Assembly (NCBI GenBank): GCA_963814315.1
Contig: CAWFCG010000001.1
Span: 62,001-126,000, forward strand
Source of the DNA: JAFMJV01 sp963814315
GTDB lineage: Bacteria > Chloroflexota > Limnocylindria > Limnocylindrales > CSP1-4
Length of the DNA: 64,000 nt
Direction: 5' to 3'
This document shows positions 43,450 to 53,216 of this stretch, piece by piece (position 1 is the stretch's first letter; each line of letters starts with the position of its first letter). The position numbers were made by a program, and so were the translations under genes. The notes under the pieces are model-generated. The model did no database searches. It was given only the letters and a program-made list of their open reading frames with translations, and was not told where the DNA came from.

Positions 43450-45501
43450 CTAGGCTCCCCAGGTCTCGGCTGCGACCGCCGGGTCGACACGGATAGCGCC
43501 TGTGGCTCCGGCTTCCACTGGGCGCTCGACCCGGATGACCGCCGGGGGCTTGGCAGGAGCAGCCTCGGTGGCCGGATGCGCTGCCGGGTCGGCCGCCAGG
43601 TCGGCTGGGACCGAGGCGATCACGCCGACTGACACACGGAAGCCGGCGCGCCGGTGCGACAGTGGCAGCAGTGTCCCCTGCCCTACCGGCGACTCACCAG
43701 GGAACCAGCGCTGCCATTCCTCGTAGAACGTGTCGAACTCGGTCGCCTCGCGCAGGGACCAATTGGCCCAGACCACCGCGTCGAGGGAGCTGCCGACCGA
43801 CTCGAGCCTGGCCTTGAGGTTGGCCAGGCACTGGCGCGTCTGCAGCTTGATATCGGGGTTGCTCACCTGGCCGGTCTCGGGATCGACCGGCCCGATGGCC
43901 GACACGTAGGCCATGCCGCCGGCGACCGTGACACGACCCCGACCCAACCCCGCCGGCACGAGGGCCGCGACCGGCGCCACGCCGCTGAAGCCCCAGCGCG
44001 ACTTGCCGGGTCGCGCCGGCTGCTCCGGATCTTGTGGCGGGATGCCGTACTGACCCGGCGGCAGCGTCACACCACGCGTTTCGAAGGTGGGCATGAAGGT
44101 GGGCCGGATCCCAGTCGGCCGTAGGTCTCCCTGGATCTTGCCATCGACCACGCCGGTCTGTTCGTAGCGGAAGATCTCCTGCGTCAGGATCTCGTCATCC
44201 TCGATGCCGAAGACCTCGGTGATGCTGGTGATCTTGCGCGAGCCGTCGCGTAGTCGGGCGGTGTGCACCAGCACGTCCACGGCTGAGGCGATCTGCTCAC
44301 GGATGGCCCGCAACGGCAGGTCATAGCCGGTCATCAGGATCATCGTCTCAAGACGCCGCAGCATGTCCCGCGGTGTGTTGGCGTGGCCGGTCGAGAGCGA
44401 ACCATCGTGGCCGGTGGTCATGGCCTGGACCATGTCCAAGGCCTCACCAGAGCGGCACTCGCCGACCACGATGCGATCAGGCCGCATGTGCAGCGCGTTG
44501 CGCAGCAGGTCGCGGATGGTGATCTCGCCGGTGCCCTCAAGGTTGGGTGGGCGTGCCTCCAGGGTGATGACGTGCCGCTGACTCAGCTGCAGCTCGGCGG
44601 CATCCTCGATGGTGACGATGCGCTCGGTGTCAGGGATGAACGAGGAGATCACGTTCAGCGTGGTCGTCTTGCCCGAACCGGTGCCGCCGGAGAGGAAGAT
44701 GTTCAGCTGCGCTTCCACGCAGGCTTTGAGGAAGTCGAACATCTCCGGGCTGGCCGTACCGAAGCGGACCAGGTCGTCGACGGTGAAGCGGGTGGCGAAC
44801 TTGCGCACGGTGATGACGGGGCCGATCAGGCTCAGTGGTTTGATGATGGCGTTGACGCGGGAACCATCGGGCAGGCGGGCGTCCACGCGCGGGCTGGTCT
44901 CGTCGATGTGACGGCCGAGAGGCGTGATGATGCGGTCGATGACGTTGAGCACGTGTTCGTCGTCGCGGAACGTGACCGGCGTCTTCTCGATGCGGCCGGC
45001 ACGCTCGATGTACACGAGGTTGGGACCATTGACCATGACCTCGGTGACGGTCGAGTCGGCCAGCAGTGGCTCGATGGGCCCAAAGCCGGCGACCTCGTCG
45101 ATGACGCCCTCGACCAGTCGGCGGCGTTCGTCGCGAGTCAGGCTCAGGTCGTTGTCGTAGATGAAGTCACCGATGAACTCATCGATCTCGCGGGCCAGGT
45201 TCTCGCGAACGCCGATGGGGTCGGAGAGGTCGATCCGCGATGACAGCGCATCGGCCACGGCCTCGCCGACGCGGTTGCGGATGTCGCGGAAGCTCAGCTC
45301 GCGGGCGGACATCCGGGACGACATCGCAGGCTGCGGCAGCATTTGGGCCGCGGTCTGGGCCGGGCTGGCCGATGCGCCTGGCCCGACGGGTGTGCTGAGG
45401 CTGGCGACGTTTGTCGGCGATCCGGGCGTGGGTGCCCCGGGTACGGGTGCGGCGATTCCTCGTTTGGCCGCCTCGACGCGTTCGAGTAGTGACATCCCCA
45501 T
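43450..45501 (-). CDS. CpaF/TadA-type secretion ATPase fused to a RidA-like domain
   Basis: A 683-residue protein. Residues ~50-485 form a complete CpaF-family type II/IV secretion ATPase: GFGPIEPLLADSTVTEVMVN, Walker A LSGGTGSGKTTTLNVISS, the Asp box TERIVTIEDAAEL, Walker B PDRIVVGECRSGEALDM and HANTPRDMLRRLE. The usual CpaF end, FMPTFETRGVTLPPGQYGI, is followed without a stop by a ~30-residue linker. Residues ~520-630 then form a RidA/YjgF-like domain (VAGGMAYVSAIGPVDPETGQ, LQTRQCLANLKARLESVGSS, GFRVSVGVIAS), and an Ala/Pro tail follows. No Tad pilus genes adjoin; a HerA-like ATPase follows by 7 bp. Confidence 0.85.
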   Translation of the reverse strand: MGMSLLERVEAAKRGIAAPVPGAPTPGSPTNVASLSTPVGPGASASPAQTAAQMLPQPAMSSRMSARELSFRDIRNRVGEAVADALSSRIDLSDPIGVRENLAREIDEFIGDFIYDNDLSLTRDERRRLVEGVIDEVAGFGPIEPLLADSTVTEVMVNGPNLVYIERAGRIEKTPVTFRDDEHVLNVIDRIITPLGRHIDETSPRVDARLPDGSRVNAIIKPLSLIGPVITVRKFATRFTVDDLVRFGTASPEMFDFLKACVEAQLNIFLSGGTGSGKTTTLNVISSFIPDTERIVTIEDAAELQLSQRHVITLEARPPNLEGTGEITIRDLLRNALHMRPDRIVVGECRSGEALDMVQAMTTGHDGSLSTGHANTPRDMLRRLETMILMTGYDLPLRAIREQIASAVDVLVHTARLRDGSRKITSITEVFGIEDDEILTQEIFRYEQTGVVDGKIQGDLRPTGIRPTFMPTFETRGVTLPPGQYGIPPQDPEQPARPGKSRWGFSGVAPVAALVPAGLGRGRVTVAGGMAYVSAIGPVDPETGQVSNPDIKLQTRQCLANLKARLESVGSSLDAVVWANWSLREATEFDTFYEEWQRWFPGESPVGQGTLLPLSHRRAGFRVSVGVIASVPADLAADPAAHPATEAAPAKPPAVIRVERPVEAGATGAIRVDPAVAAETWGA

Positions 45502-45683
45502 CCCCTCTCATCCCGCACGACCAGGACGACAGACTCGGAGCATACCCCGCTGGTGCTAGCCCAAAGCCACCGCTAGCGGCCCCAAACCGCACTGGCCGCT
45601 GACACGTGTTGCCGATGCGCACCGCATCGGGCCGCCGGTGCTTGACGTGGCGGTGCTTCAGAATGGGGCGATGAGGATCGGCA

Positions 45684-46082
45684 TTGACTGAGCAGGACCA
45701 AGACCCGGAGCCGACCGACCGCCCAAAGCCGACCGACCGCCGGGACATGCCCGAAGCGGCCGTTCGTGATCACTTGGCCAACGAGCGAACGCTGTTGGCT
45801 TGGCAGCGCACGGCCCTCGGTGTCGTGGCCATCGGCTTCCTGGTCGACCGATTCGCGCTCGAGGACGCCGGGTCGGTAGCGACAGGATCGATCATCGGCA
45901 TCGCCATCGTGGTGCTCGGTGCGGTCGTCTCGATCATGGGTGCCTACCGCTTTGTGCGTACCGAACGGGAGATCGACACGGGCACCTATCGGCCGGCCAT
46001 CCTCGCGCACCTGGCCTTGACCGTGGCCATCGTCATCGGCGCCTTCGCGCTCGTCCTGTTCCTGTATTCGGCGATGGACTGA
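45684..46082 (+). CDS. DUF202 (YidH-like) small membrane protein
   Basis: A 132-residue DUF202 protein. The hallmark DHLANERTLLAWQRTALGVV precedes three membrane helices (VAIGFLVDRFALE region, SIIGIAIVVLGAVVSIMGAY, LALTVAIVIGAFALVLFLYS). The TTG at 45684 has TGAGGA upstream; an ATG near 45745 would remove the polar leader. The gene diverges from the CpaF-RidA gene. The family's function is unknown. Confidence 0.83.
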   Translation: MTEQDQDPEPTDRPKPTDRRDMPEAAVRDHLANERTLLAWQRTALGVVAIGFLVDRFALEDAGSVATGSIIGIAIVVLGAVVSIMGAYRFVRTEREIDTGTYRPAILAHLALTVAIVIGAFALVLFLYSAMD

Positions 46083-46294
46083 CAGATCCTCGGGCTGGTC
46101 CTACCCCGCGCCGAGCAACGAGCACGCCCCGGGAAGCACGATCGGTCCGACCCATAGCCGGCACACTCGCAGCCTCGCGCTGTATGACGGGACCGGGCGT
46201 TCGTCACCTTCGGCCGGGGTAGTAGCCAGGGCCTCGAGACGTCGGCGCTCGCTGTCATCGACCCGTCACGCGACCGTCAGCAGGAGGTCACGCA

Positions 46295-46531
46295 GCCACC
46301 ATCATCGGCACCATCGACCCGTCGGAAGTCATGTCACGCGGCGGACCCGAGGATGTTACCGAGGCCGCCCGCGAGGAGCTGGCCATCCTTGCTCCTGGCG
46401 GCGGGCTCATCCTTGCCGCCGGGTGCGCACTGCCGCCGGATACGCCAGCCGAGAACATCCACGCGCTGATCGAGGCCGCCAAGACACTCGGCCGCTACGA
46501 CCCCGACGGCTCTCTGCCCGGGCTCGCCTGA
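46295..46531 (+). pseudogene. C-terminal remnant of a uroporphyrinogen decarboxylase-like gene
   Basis: The frame reads IIGTIDPSEVMSRGGPEDVT, then REELAILAPGGGLILAAGC, then PPDTPAENIHALIEAAKTLG. This is the C-terminal part of UroD-superfamily enzymes, including methyltransferase relatives. No upstream coding sequence for the remaining ~270 residues is present. An ATG at 46331 gives a 66-residue ORF that is probably not functional. It marks the left edge of the gene-remnant zone. Confidence 0.6.
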
Positions 46532-46598
46532 CCGCCGACACTCCATCCTGACGTTCAGTCAGGCGTGCCATTGGCGCTCGGCGGGCGAACCTGGAGCG

Positions 46599-46877
46599 CT
46601 ACCGTCGCGGTGGCTTCGCTCCCTGGACCTGCCCGTGTGGGGCGATGGTGGGAGCCTGGGGGTACAGCCCGAACCGGATGGCCTGATCCGGCCACTCTGG
46701 GTCGTCGGGCTTCCAACGGTGCATCGTGGAGCCGCGCTTATCGATGTGGTCGATCGAGCCGTCGACATCCAGGACGAGCCTGCCACCGTGCGTGAGTTCG
46801 AGGGTATGTGGCTTGAACCGTCGACCTCGGGTCGCGGGGGTCCGTGCGGGCTCGCGCCCACCGAGTTCATCGGTCAT
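46599..46877 (-). CDS. Small conserved-looking hypothetical protein
   Basis: A 92-residue, basic and aromatic-rich protein starting MTDELGGREPARTPATRGRR. The central part LELTHGGRLVLDVDGSIDHI and WKPDDPEWPDQAIRFGLYP looks folded and beta-rich, while both ends are Arg/Pro-rich. No known motif, membrane segment or signal peptide is seen. It is judged real from its composition. The start at 46877 is chosen over an upstream in-frame ATG. Confidence 0.5.
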   Translation of the reverse strand: MTDELGGREPARTPATRGRRFKPHTLELTHGGRLVLDVDGSIDHIDKRGSTMHRWKPDDPEWPDQAIRFGLYPQAPTIAPHGQVQGAKPPRR

Positions 46878-47015
46878 CGTGGTCTCCTGTCTGGTGCAGA
46901 GACTGACGATACGTCGAAGTGGAGCGCCGTGCGGCAAGCGATCGTGCGTCTGGCGAGCGGCACTATGCGTCCGTCGTGGTCGGGGCCCGGTCGGCCAGCA
47001 TCACGCTAGGACCGG

Positions 47016-47270
47016 TTAGCCTGATGCGGTTCGCTTCGTCAAGCCGAGGGCGGGCTCGCTCGGGTCATAGAGGTAGTGCTGGAAGCCCACGAATAGCTGG
47101 CGGATCTGCTCGGGTGCACCGAGTTCGACGGTGGCATCCACGATGGCCTTGTACCTGAGCCGCAGTAACGGGGCGAGCTTCTCGGCGTCGAGCTCCCAGA
47201 CGCCCTCCTTCGTGTACTGCGCCAACACGAAGTCCACGAATGCCCGCTGCTTGTCCGTGGACTCATGACG
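47016..47270 (-). pseudogene. hsdR: C-terminal remnant of a type I restriction enzyme R subunit
   Basis: The frame reads STDKQRAFVDFVLAQYTKEG, VWELDAEKLAPLLRLRYKAI and IRQLFVGFQHYLYDP. This matches the helical C-terminus of HsdR, which in complete enzymes follows ~900 residues of nuclease and helicase. Nothing upstream continues it. A GTG at 47237 could start a 73-residue peptide, but it is most likely debris of a lost restriction system. Confidence 0.68.
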
Positions 47271-47573
47271 GACATGCGCCCGTGCCTGCTCCGGGCGTTT
47301 AGGCCCTGGACGGCTATGGCGGCGACTACGACCAGGAACACGGCGTCATACTTCGCACACACACGCGTGGTTCAACGGCGAGTCGATGGCCGAGGCCTGG
47401 ATGATCGAAGCTCGCGCCGAATGGCTCAGTGTTGCCGCCAACGACTACGGGTGCACGGAGCCCGGACCGTATCCCGGCAAAGGCAAGCCTAGGCTCGGGA
47501 CTGGCAGTACCTGAGCTTGAGGCCGACGAAGCGTTAGCGAGCGACGGTCGACTACCAGTACGCCGCGGGCTGC

Positions 47574-48221
47574 TTGCTCATGCAGGCGATCGAACTGGCG
47601 GCTGGGATACCTGCGGTGAGCGAGGTGAACGGCGCCCGCCTGGCTCGGAGCCCCAAGTACGGTGGCACCGCGAGCGAAGCGGTTCCGAAGCCCGACTGGC
47701 GCGAGTGGCTCGACGCGGTCGACGAGGTCGCGCTGGTGCCCGCTGGTGTCACTGACCTTCGGCTTGCCGAGAGACTGCTCGTCGATCAGGGCATCGCAAG
47801 ACCCAGGCAACTCACGGGTCGCGCTGAGGCGAGGACCCGGTATCACGCGGCACTCGCGTACTCCGTCATCGACTTCATGCCGGTCTTCGTACGGGACGCC
47901 ATGGACGCGTGTGAGTTCGACGAGGCGATGGAGGCGCTCACGGCCGCCGTGGAAGCCATGGCGTTGGCCCAGGACAGCGCCCATGGTCAAGGCGCAGCCG
48001 GTCTGGCTGAGCTCTCACGGAAGCTCGTCCACGACGGTGACGCCGAGCTCGCTGCCCAGGTCTATGCCGTCGATGCCAAGCCGGCGATCAAGGGCTGGTC
48101 GCTCTCGCCGCATTCCGAGCGTGTCCGCATCGAGGCTGCTGTGGCCGTCATGCACGCCGTCCACCGGGCCATGAACGCTCCGCGACCCCAATCCCGCCGC
48201 ATACGAGGCCTCCGACGATGA
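47574..48221 (+). CDS. Phage-associated hypothetical protein preceding the portal gene
   Basis: An acidic, helical 215-residue protein whose stop overlaps the portal start (ATGA), as in a phage structural operon. No recognised domain is seen. The start is uncertain: TTG 47574 or ATG 47580. In-frame codons upstream back to 47538 read TVDYQYAAGCLLMQAIELAA, which looks like a continuing protein, so the N-terminus may be lost. A separate frame at ~47360-47490 encodes HAWFNGESMAEAWMIEARAE, perhaps another fragment of the same module. Confidence 0.5.
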   Translation: MLMQAIELAAGIPAVSEVNGARLARSPKYGGTASEAVPKPDWREWLDAVDEVALVPAGVTDLRLAERLLVDQGIARPRQLTGRAEARTRYHAALAYSVIDFMPVFVRDAMDACEFDEAMEALTAAVEAMALAQDSAHGQGAAGLAELSRKLVHDGDAELAAQVYAVDAKPAIKGWSLSPHSERVRIEAAVAVMHAVHRAMNAPRPQSRRIRGLRR

Positions 48222-49130
48222 CGACGCTAGCCGACACGTTCTTCTCCACCGGTCAGCCCAAGGCATCCGGTGACCAAACGGCCATCGACTACCGGCCCAC
48301 GGCGGGTGAACGTGGCTCGTCGGAATGGTGGCTGCAGACGCTGCTCAAGCGACTGGCCATCCGCAATGAACGCCTGCAGCGGCTGCGCGACTATTACCGC
48401 GGCGAGAACGAGACGTGGCAGTTCGCCGACCGCGCTCATCGGGACACCTTCGGCACGCTTTTCAGGAACCTGCGCGCCAACTTCGCACAGCCCATCGTCG
48501 AGATCCCGGAGCAGCGGATGCGCGTCATCGGGCTGACCTTCTGGGACGACGACACTGCGTCCGACCGGGCGTGGGGAATTCTGGCTCGAGAACCAGCTGG
48601 AGGCGATGTCGTCCAACGCGCACCTCGAGGCTCTCTCCACCGGTGTCTGTTCGGTGCTCGTGGACCCGTGGCGCAAGGTATCCGGGGTCACGCCGCTCAT
48701 CACCGTCGAGGACCCGCTGCAGGTGTACGTCGAGCACGACCCGGCCGACAGTCGCGTCCAATTCGCGGCGCTCAAGAAGTGGACCGAGGACGACGGCCGG
48801 CGCACGGCCATCCTGTACTTGCCGGACCGCATCGAGTGGTGGCGGACAAGCGCCAAGGTCGAGTCGGGCCAGCCACCCAAGTGGGAGCCCGTCGAGAACG
48901 AGGGCGGCCCGAACCCGCTCGGCGTCGTGCCCATGGTGGAGCTGCGCAACGCTCCAGCCGGTCGGGCCGAGCACGAGGCCATCGCCAAGCCGGGAGCCGA
49001 ACTGGACCGCTACGCCGCGACCCTGTACAACATGGCCACCGCTGAGCACTTCATGGCCTATCCCCAGCGGTGGGGCACCGGGATCCAGACCCGGAGGAGG
49101 ACACCGCGCTGGGCGCGGATGGCATGCCGT
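48218..49130 (+). pseudogene. Phage portal protein, frameshifted and truncated
   Basis: This is the N-terminal ~300 residues of an SPP1-gp6-like portal protein. The first frame has NERLQRLRDYYRGENETWQF and PIVEIPEQRMRVIGLTF. The next frame continues EFWLENQLEAMSSNAHLEAL then VDPLQVY-like ITVEDPLQVYVEHDPADSRV. Removing one G at 48573-48576 joins the frames. A second shift near 49085 restores PDPEEDTALGADGMP. The coding homology then stops near 49130, where an oppositely oriented tail gene begins. Portal proteins form the DNA entry ring of tailed phages. Confidence 0.72.
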
Positions 49131-50753
49131 TGACATCCCCACCGCGATGGTGGCATCGGTGAGCCGCGCACGGTTCAGGGTGCGGTACACCCAGCCGACG
49201 TTGGCGTGCGCCGACGGGACCGCGACGTGGACCGCGCCCGTCGCCGAGCACAGGTCGGTGAGGTAGGACAGCGCCGGAACCTCGGTATCGGTGCCATCGA
49301 AGAACGTGCCGCTCTCCGGGCCGCCGCCGTCGAGGTCGCGCGGCCAGTGGCCGACCCCGGCCGCGGTCAGTGCAGCATCCCGCGCCTCCGCGTAGGCGAG
49401 GTCGGAGCGGAAGGGCCTGCTGATGCGCTCCGCCACCAGGTCGCGCAGCCCGTCACTCGTGGTCAGGTGGGCATGCTCGCCATAGGGGTCCGGGGCCACC
49501 GTGGTGAGGCGACCCCATCCCAGGCCATGCGCGCGGCCGCCGTGGGTGGCGCGGGCCATGATGGGCACCATGGCCTTGACGGCACCGTAGAGCAGGGAGC
49601 CGGTGTGCCAGGGCGTATAGGTGCCGTCCACGTCGGGCAGCGCACCACCCATCGTGCCCGGGACATCGGTCCCGTCGAAGGCCGCACCGCGCACGATCTC
49701 CCAGCTGTCCGGACGGAGCTCGTCGAGGGCCTCATAGACCTCCACCTCCGAAAGCCGCACCGTCATCGCGGCGGCCGCCCCGGCACTCACCGAGACGGCC
49801 ACGTCGGTGCGTTCCACGGATGGCGTCCAGTCGAGGGTGTGCCAGGTCCAGGTCGAGGTCGAGGTGACGGTGGCATCGGCCCGGTCGGCCGGCGTCCCGA
49901 TGCTGCCCAACCGTAGCCGGACCTGGTCGCCGCCAGCGATGGCCCGCAGGGCGATCCGGAGCCGGTGCGTCATGTCGGCCCGGAAGAGACGCGACCCGAG
50001 CGCGATGTCCGTGCCGGCCCCGGCGCTGGCCGGGGTCACTAGCTCGGCGGAGCCATCCACCATGCCATCGCTCGGGATACGCGTCAGGCTGGTCGCTGCG
50101 CCGGCGATGAGCGAGCCATCGGTCACCCAGCCGGTCGTGTCGGTGAGGAACGAGCCGTCGTCCACCTGGCTCGCGAGCGGTGAGTACACCAGCACGTCAT
50201 CGACGAGCACCGTCATGGCCTGCCCGTCAGCCGACATGATGGCGAGCTGGGCATCGGTCACGCTCACCTGTGGCCGCCAGGTCAGGATGTACTCCTGCCA
50301 CTCGTCGAGCAGCTCCACCTCGATGCTCGCCCGGGCAGTCACGGTGCCCTCGCTGCCGATGGTGACGCGGACGCTGCGCCCGCCACTGCCGCGCTTGAGC
50401 CACAGCTTGACCACGACCAGCGTGGAGTGTCCGGCATCGGCATACCACCGCTGCGAGCCGAGGTCGTGGTTCGCGCCGGCATCCACGGTGGCCGGGATGA
50501 CGATGCGACCGCAGGCGGAGCCGGAACGGGCATCGGTCGTGATGCGGGTGACCGACGTGCCGGCGGCGTTGATCCCGGCCGCTACCGACCAGCCGGCCAC
50601 GTCTGTCTCGAACGTGCCGTTGGCGAGGCGGGTGTACCGCTCCGGACGCCAGGTCGCGCGCACCTCCAGCGATGGTGTGCGCTCGGCGACGGTGGGCTGG
50701 CCAGCCGGGACCGGGCTACTGGACGATGACGGGGGCAGGACGGGGATGGGCAC
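49131..50753 (-). CDS. Phage minor tail/structural protein with carbohydrate-binding-like modules, 3'-truncated
   Basis: About 540 residues remain. Two similar beta-rich modules are seen: ANGTFETDVAGWSVAAGINA... and DGSFLTDTTGWVTDGSLIAG..., each followed by TRI and an RVTIGS/RLRLGS strand, like CBM4/9-type domains. A third part (VRGAAFDGTDVPGTMGGALP, HLTTSDGLRDLVAERISRPF) resembles a phage tail assembly protein. The frame runs on to 48525, but from about 49130 it is the antisense of the portal gene and should not be counted as native protein. The start is ATG at 50753, one base from the next gene. Confidence 0.6.
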
Positions 50754-50912
50754 CTAGCCAGCCTCCCAGTGCGTGCGCAGGTACTCGATCCACCAGTCGA
50801 GCGTGTGCTTCTGGTCCTTCGGCGCAGCGACCACGATGGCCCGCACGCCGCTCCGCCCACGGACCTTCGGCGCTGGTGGCGGGCTGCCCTTCAGCAGCGC
50901 GGTGAGGGTCAT
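50754..50912 (-). CDS. Small phage-module protein of unknown function
   Basis: A 52-residue basic protein, MTLTALLKGSPPPAPKVRGR followed by VVAAPKDQKHTLDWWIEYLR. Its ATG overlaps the preceding stop (GTGATG) and its stop abuts the next tail gene, so it is part of the minus-strand structural operon. No family is recognised. Confidence 0.5.
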   Translation of the reverse strand: MTLTALLKGSPPPAPKVRGRSGVRAIVVAAPKDQKHTLDWWIEYLRTHWEAG

Positions 50913-53216
50913 CACACGACCTCGAAGTAGCAGCTGTAGGTGGTGTGGGCGTACCAGGCCGACCAGCATGGCGTGGTGCCGCTGGCGCCGTCGTCGGCAC
51001 GGTGGATGTTGGAGCCACCGCCCTCGTCGTAGGGGTATGAGTCCATCTGCGTCGCCGTGGTCGTGCCGCTGTCACGCCACAGGATGAGCGGCAGGCGGTA
51101 CTCGCCCGATGCGACGGCCACCTCGACGCGGATGACATCGCCCGGGTCGATGGTCACAGTGCCCGACAGTGCCGCTCGACACCAGGCACGGGCACCGCTG
51201 GCGATGCCGCCGGACGTGGTGAACGTGCCGGTGGCGACGGGCGAGCCGTTCTTCTTGACGGTCACGGTGGCGTTGGTGGAACCGCTGGACTTCTGCAGCC
51301 AGAACGAGACGGCGTCCACGTCGATGGAGGCCGCGCCTGACGGACGGGTGAACGACCAGCAGCCGATGCTGCCCGAGTTGACGATGCCCACGACGGTCGG
51401 GTTGTAGAGCCAGTCCTGTCCCTGGATGGCCGACAGGCCCTCGTGGGCGCCACTGGTGTATCGGACGTCGAAGCAGGGCGGGTAGTAGCTGACGATGCTC
51501 CACGACGATGGACCGTGGTAGTAGGTCACGTTCTCGTCATCGGGGTCGAGCGGCTGGAGGGGTGACCCGGCGTCGGGCGCGTAGATGTTGTTGATGGAGG
51601 TGTAGTTGCTGTCCGGGCTGCTGTGGACGTTCTGGATCGACGACGGCGTAGGACTGCCCGGCCACGAGCGTGGGGCCGCCGCTGATGGTCACGGCCGCGC
51701 CGAAGTTCGCGGGGCTCGTCGTGATGACCGGGTCCCAGGTGCCATAGTTGCCGAGCCATGTGCCCGATGGCTTGCCGGCACCATCGAGCGACTGGATGCC
51801 GACGCGGTAGATGCCGGCGTCACCCGCACCGTATGGGCTCACGCGGTTGGTGGCCTGGAAGCGGATGCCGTTCACGGTGCCGCCGACCAGCGCCTTGAAG
51901 CGAAGGCCGATGTATCCGTGGTTGCCGGGACGCATCTCGAGGTTGCCCTTGGCGCGAGACTCCACGGCGGGACCGAAGACGGCGGACGTCGGGGCCGGAA
52001 GCGAGCCGGTCGTATCGAAGTCACCGGCATATTCGGCGCCGTTGCCCGAAGCATCCACGCTGACGATGCGGTAGTAGTACGTGGTGCCCTCGGTGAGGCC
52101 GCTGATGACCTGGCTGTGGTAGGTCAGGTAGCTGGGCTCGAACGTGGTCTGTAGCCCGTAGGCGGTCGTGGTGCCGTACTCGATGTAGCCGGTCGCTGGC
52201 TGGTCGAGGTTCCAGCTGATGGTGCAGGTGGTGTCGCCGGGTGTCTCGACCACGCCCGAGATGACCGGGGGCGTGGTATCGCCGGCTGGTGCGCCAGTGG
52301 GGTGCCAGCGACCCGAGCGGAAGAGGTGGCGGTGGATCGATGCGAACACCCCCGTCCGCAGGCTGTCCATCTGGGCATCGGAGAGCGGGCCGTCCCAGTA
52401 GAAGATGAGCGCCAGCTCGCCGTTCCAGTACTGCCCGCCACCACCGCCGATGGCGCAGGCCGGGTTGCCGTCGCGCTTCCACGTACCGCTGAACGTGGTG
52501 TCATCGAAGGTGTCGGAGTCGTGGTACGCACGCAGGACGCCGGCCCCCGAGTCGTAGCGGGCGGCCACGAACTGCCAGATGTCATCGAAGGTGTCCGAGC
52601 CCTCGAAGGCGAGCCCGTGCGTGGCGTTCGACGTGTTCCAGGTCTGCGCCTGGATGCCGTAGTCGTTGCCCTTGTTGAGCTGGAACGTGCCCTGCCCGGT
52701 CTGGAGCCAGTAGAGGATGGAGCGCGCGCCAGCGCCGGCGGGGTGCTTGACCCAGGCGCTGATGGTGAAGCCTGATGTGGACGGGTCGGTCAGGCTGCTG
52801 CTGACGGTGAAGTACCCCGACGAGCTGCCGGGCAGGGTGACGCCCTTGAACGCCTCGCCGTTGATCGTCGGCCCCGCCACCTCGTAGGTGATGGAGCCGC
52901 CCACCGCGGTGGCGTTCCAGCCGTGGCCGGTCAGGTCAGCCGGGTTGCCACTGGCCTCCTGCAGGCCCCAGCCGGCAGCCGGCCCGAGCGCGAGCACGGA
53001 CGCGATGTCGTCCGGGCTGGGCGGGACATACAGGCCGGCCGGGCCGCGCTGCCAGTAGTAGTACTGCTCCTCCAGGCCGGGCATCAATCGCGGGCCAGGG
53101 TACCGGCTCCTGCCGCCGGCACCGCGACGGAGCGGGCGGAAGAAGTGGACGAGTCCGCGCTGGACGGCGGCCGACGCAGCAACGCCCTGCGGGACGCTCG
53201 AGGCTGCTGAGCGCAT
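50912..53216 (-). pseudogene. Phage structural adhesin with LamG-like and fibronectin III domains, frameshifted
   Basis: Two frames make one ~765-residue protein. The first covers a LamG/concanavalin-like domain (SGFTISAWVKHPAGAGARSI, AIGGGGGQYWNGELALIFYW) and a fibronectin type III domain (TTCTISWNLDQPATGYIEYG, SGLTEGTTYYYRIVSVDASG). A beta-sandwich with GIRFQATNR follows, up to YAVV. Near 51638 the frame shifts; the other frame continues IQNVHSSPDSNYTSINNIY to the stop at 50912. One extra base there restores the reading. The start is taken at 53216. It is probably a tail tip or receptor-binding protein. Confidence 0.62.

Noticed and set aside
48525..49130. C-terminal ~200 codons of the long minus-strand tail ORF
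   Set aside because: This part is the antisense of the portal gene. The open frame across the junction is accidental.
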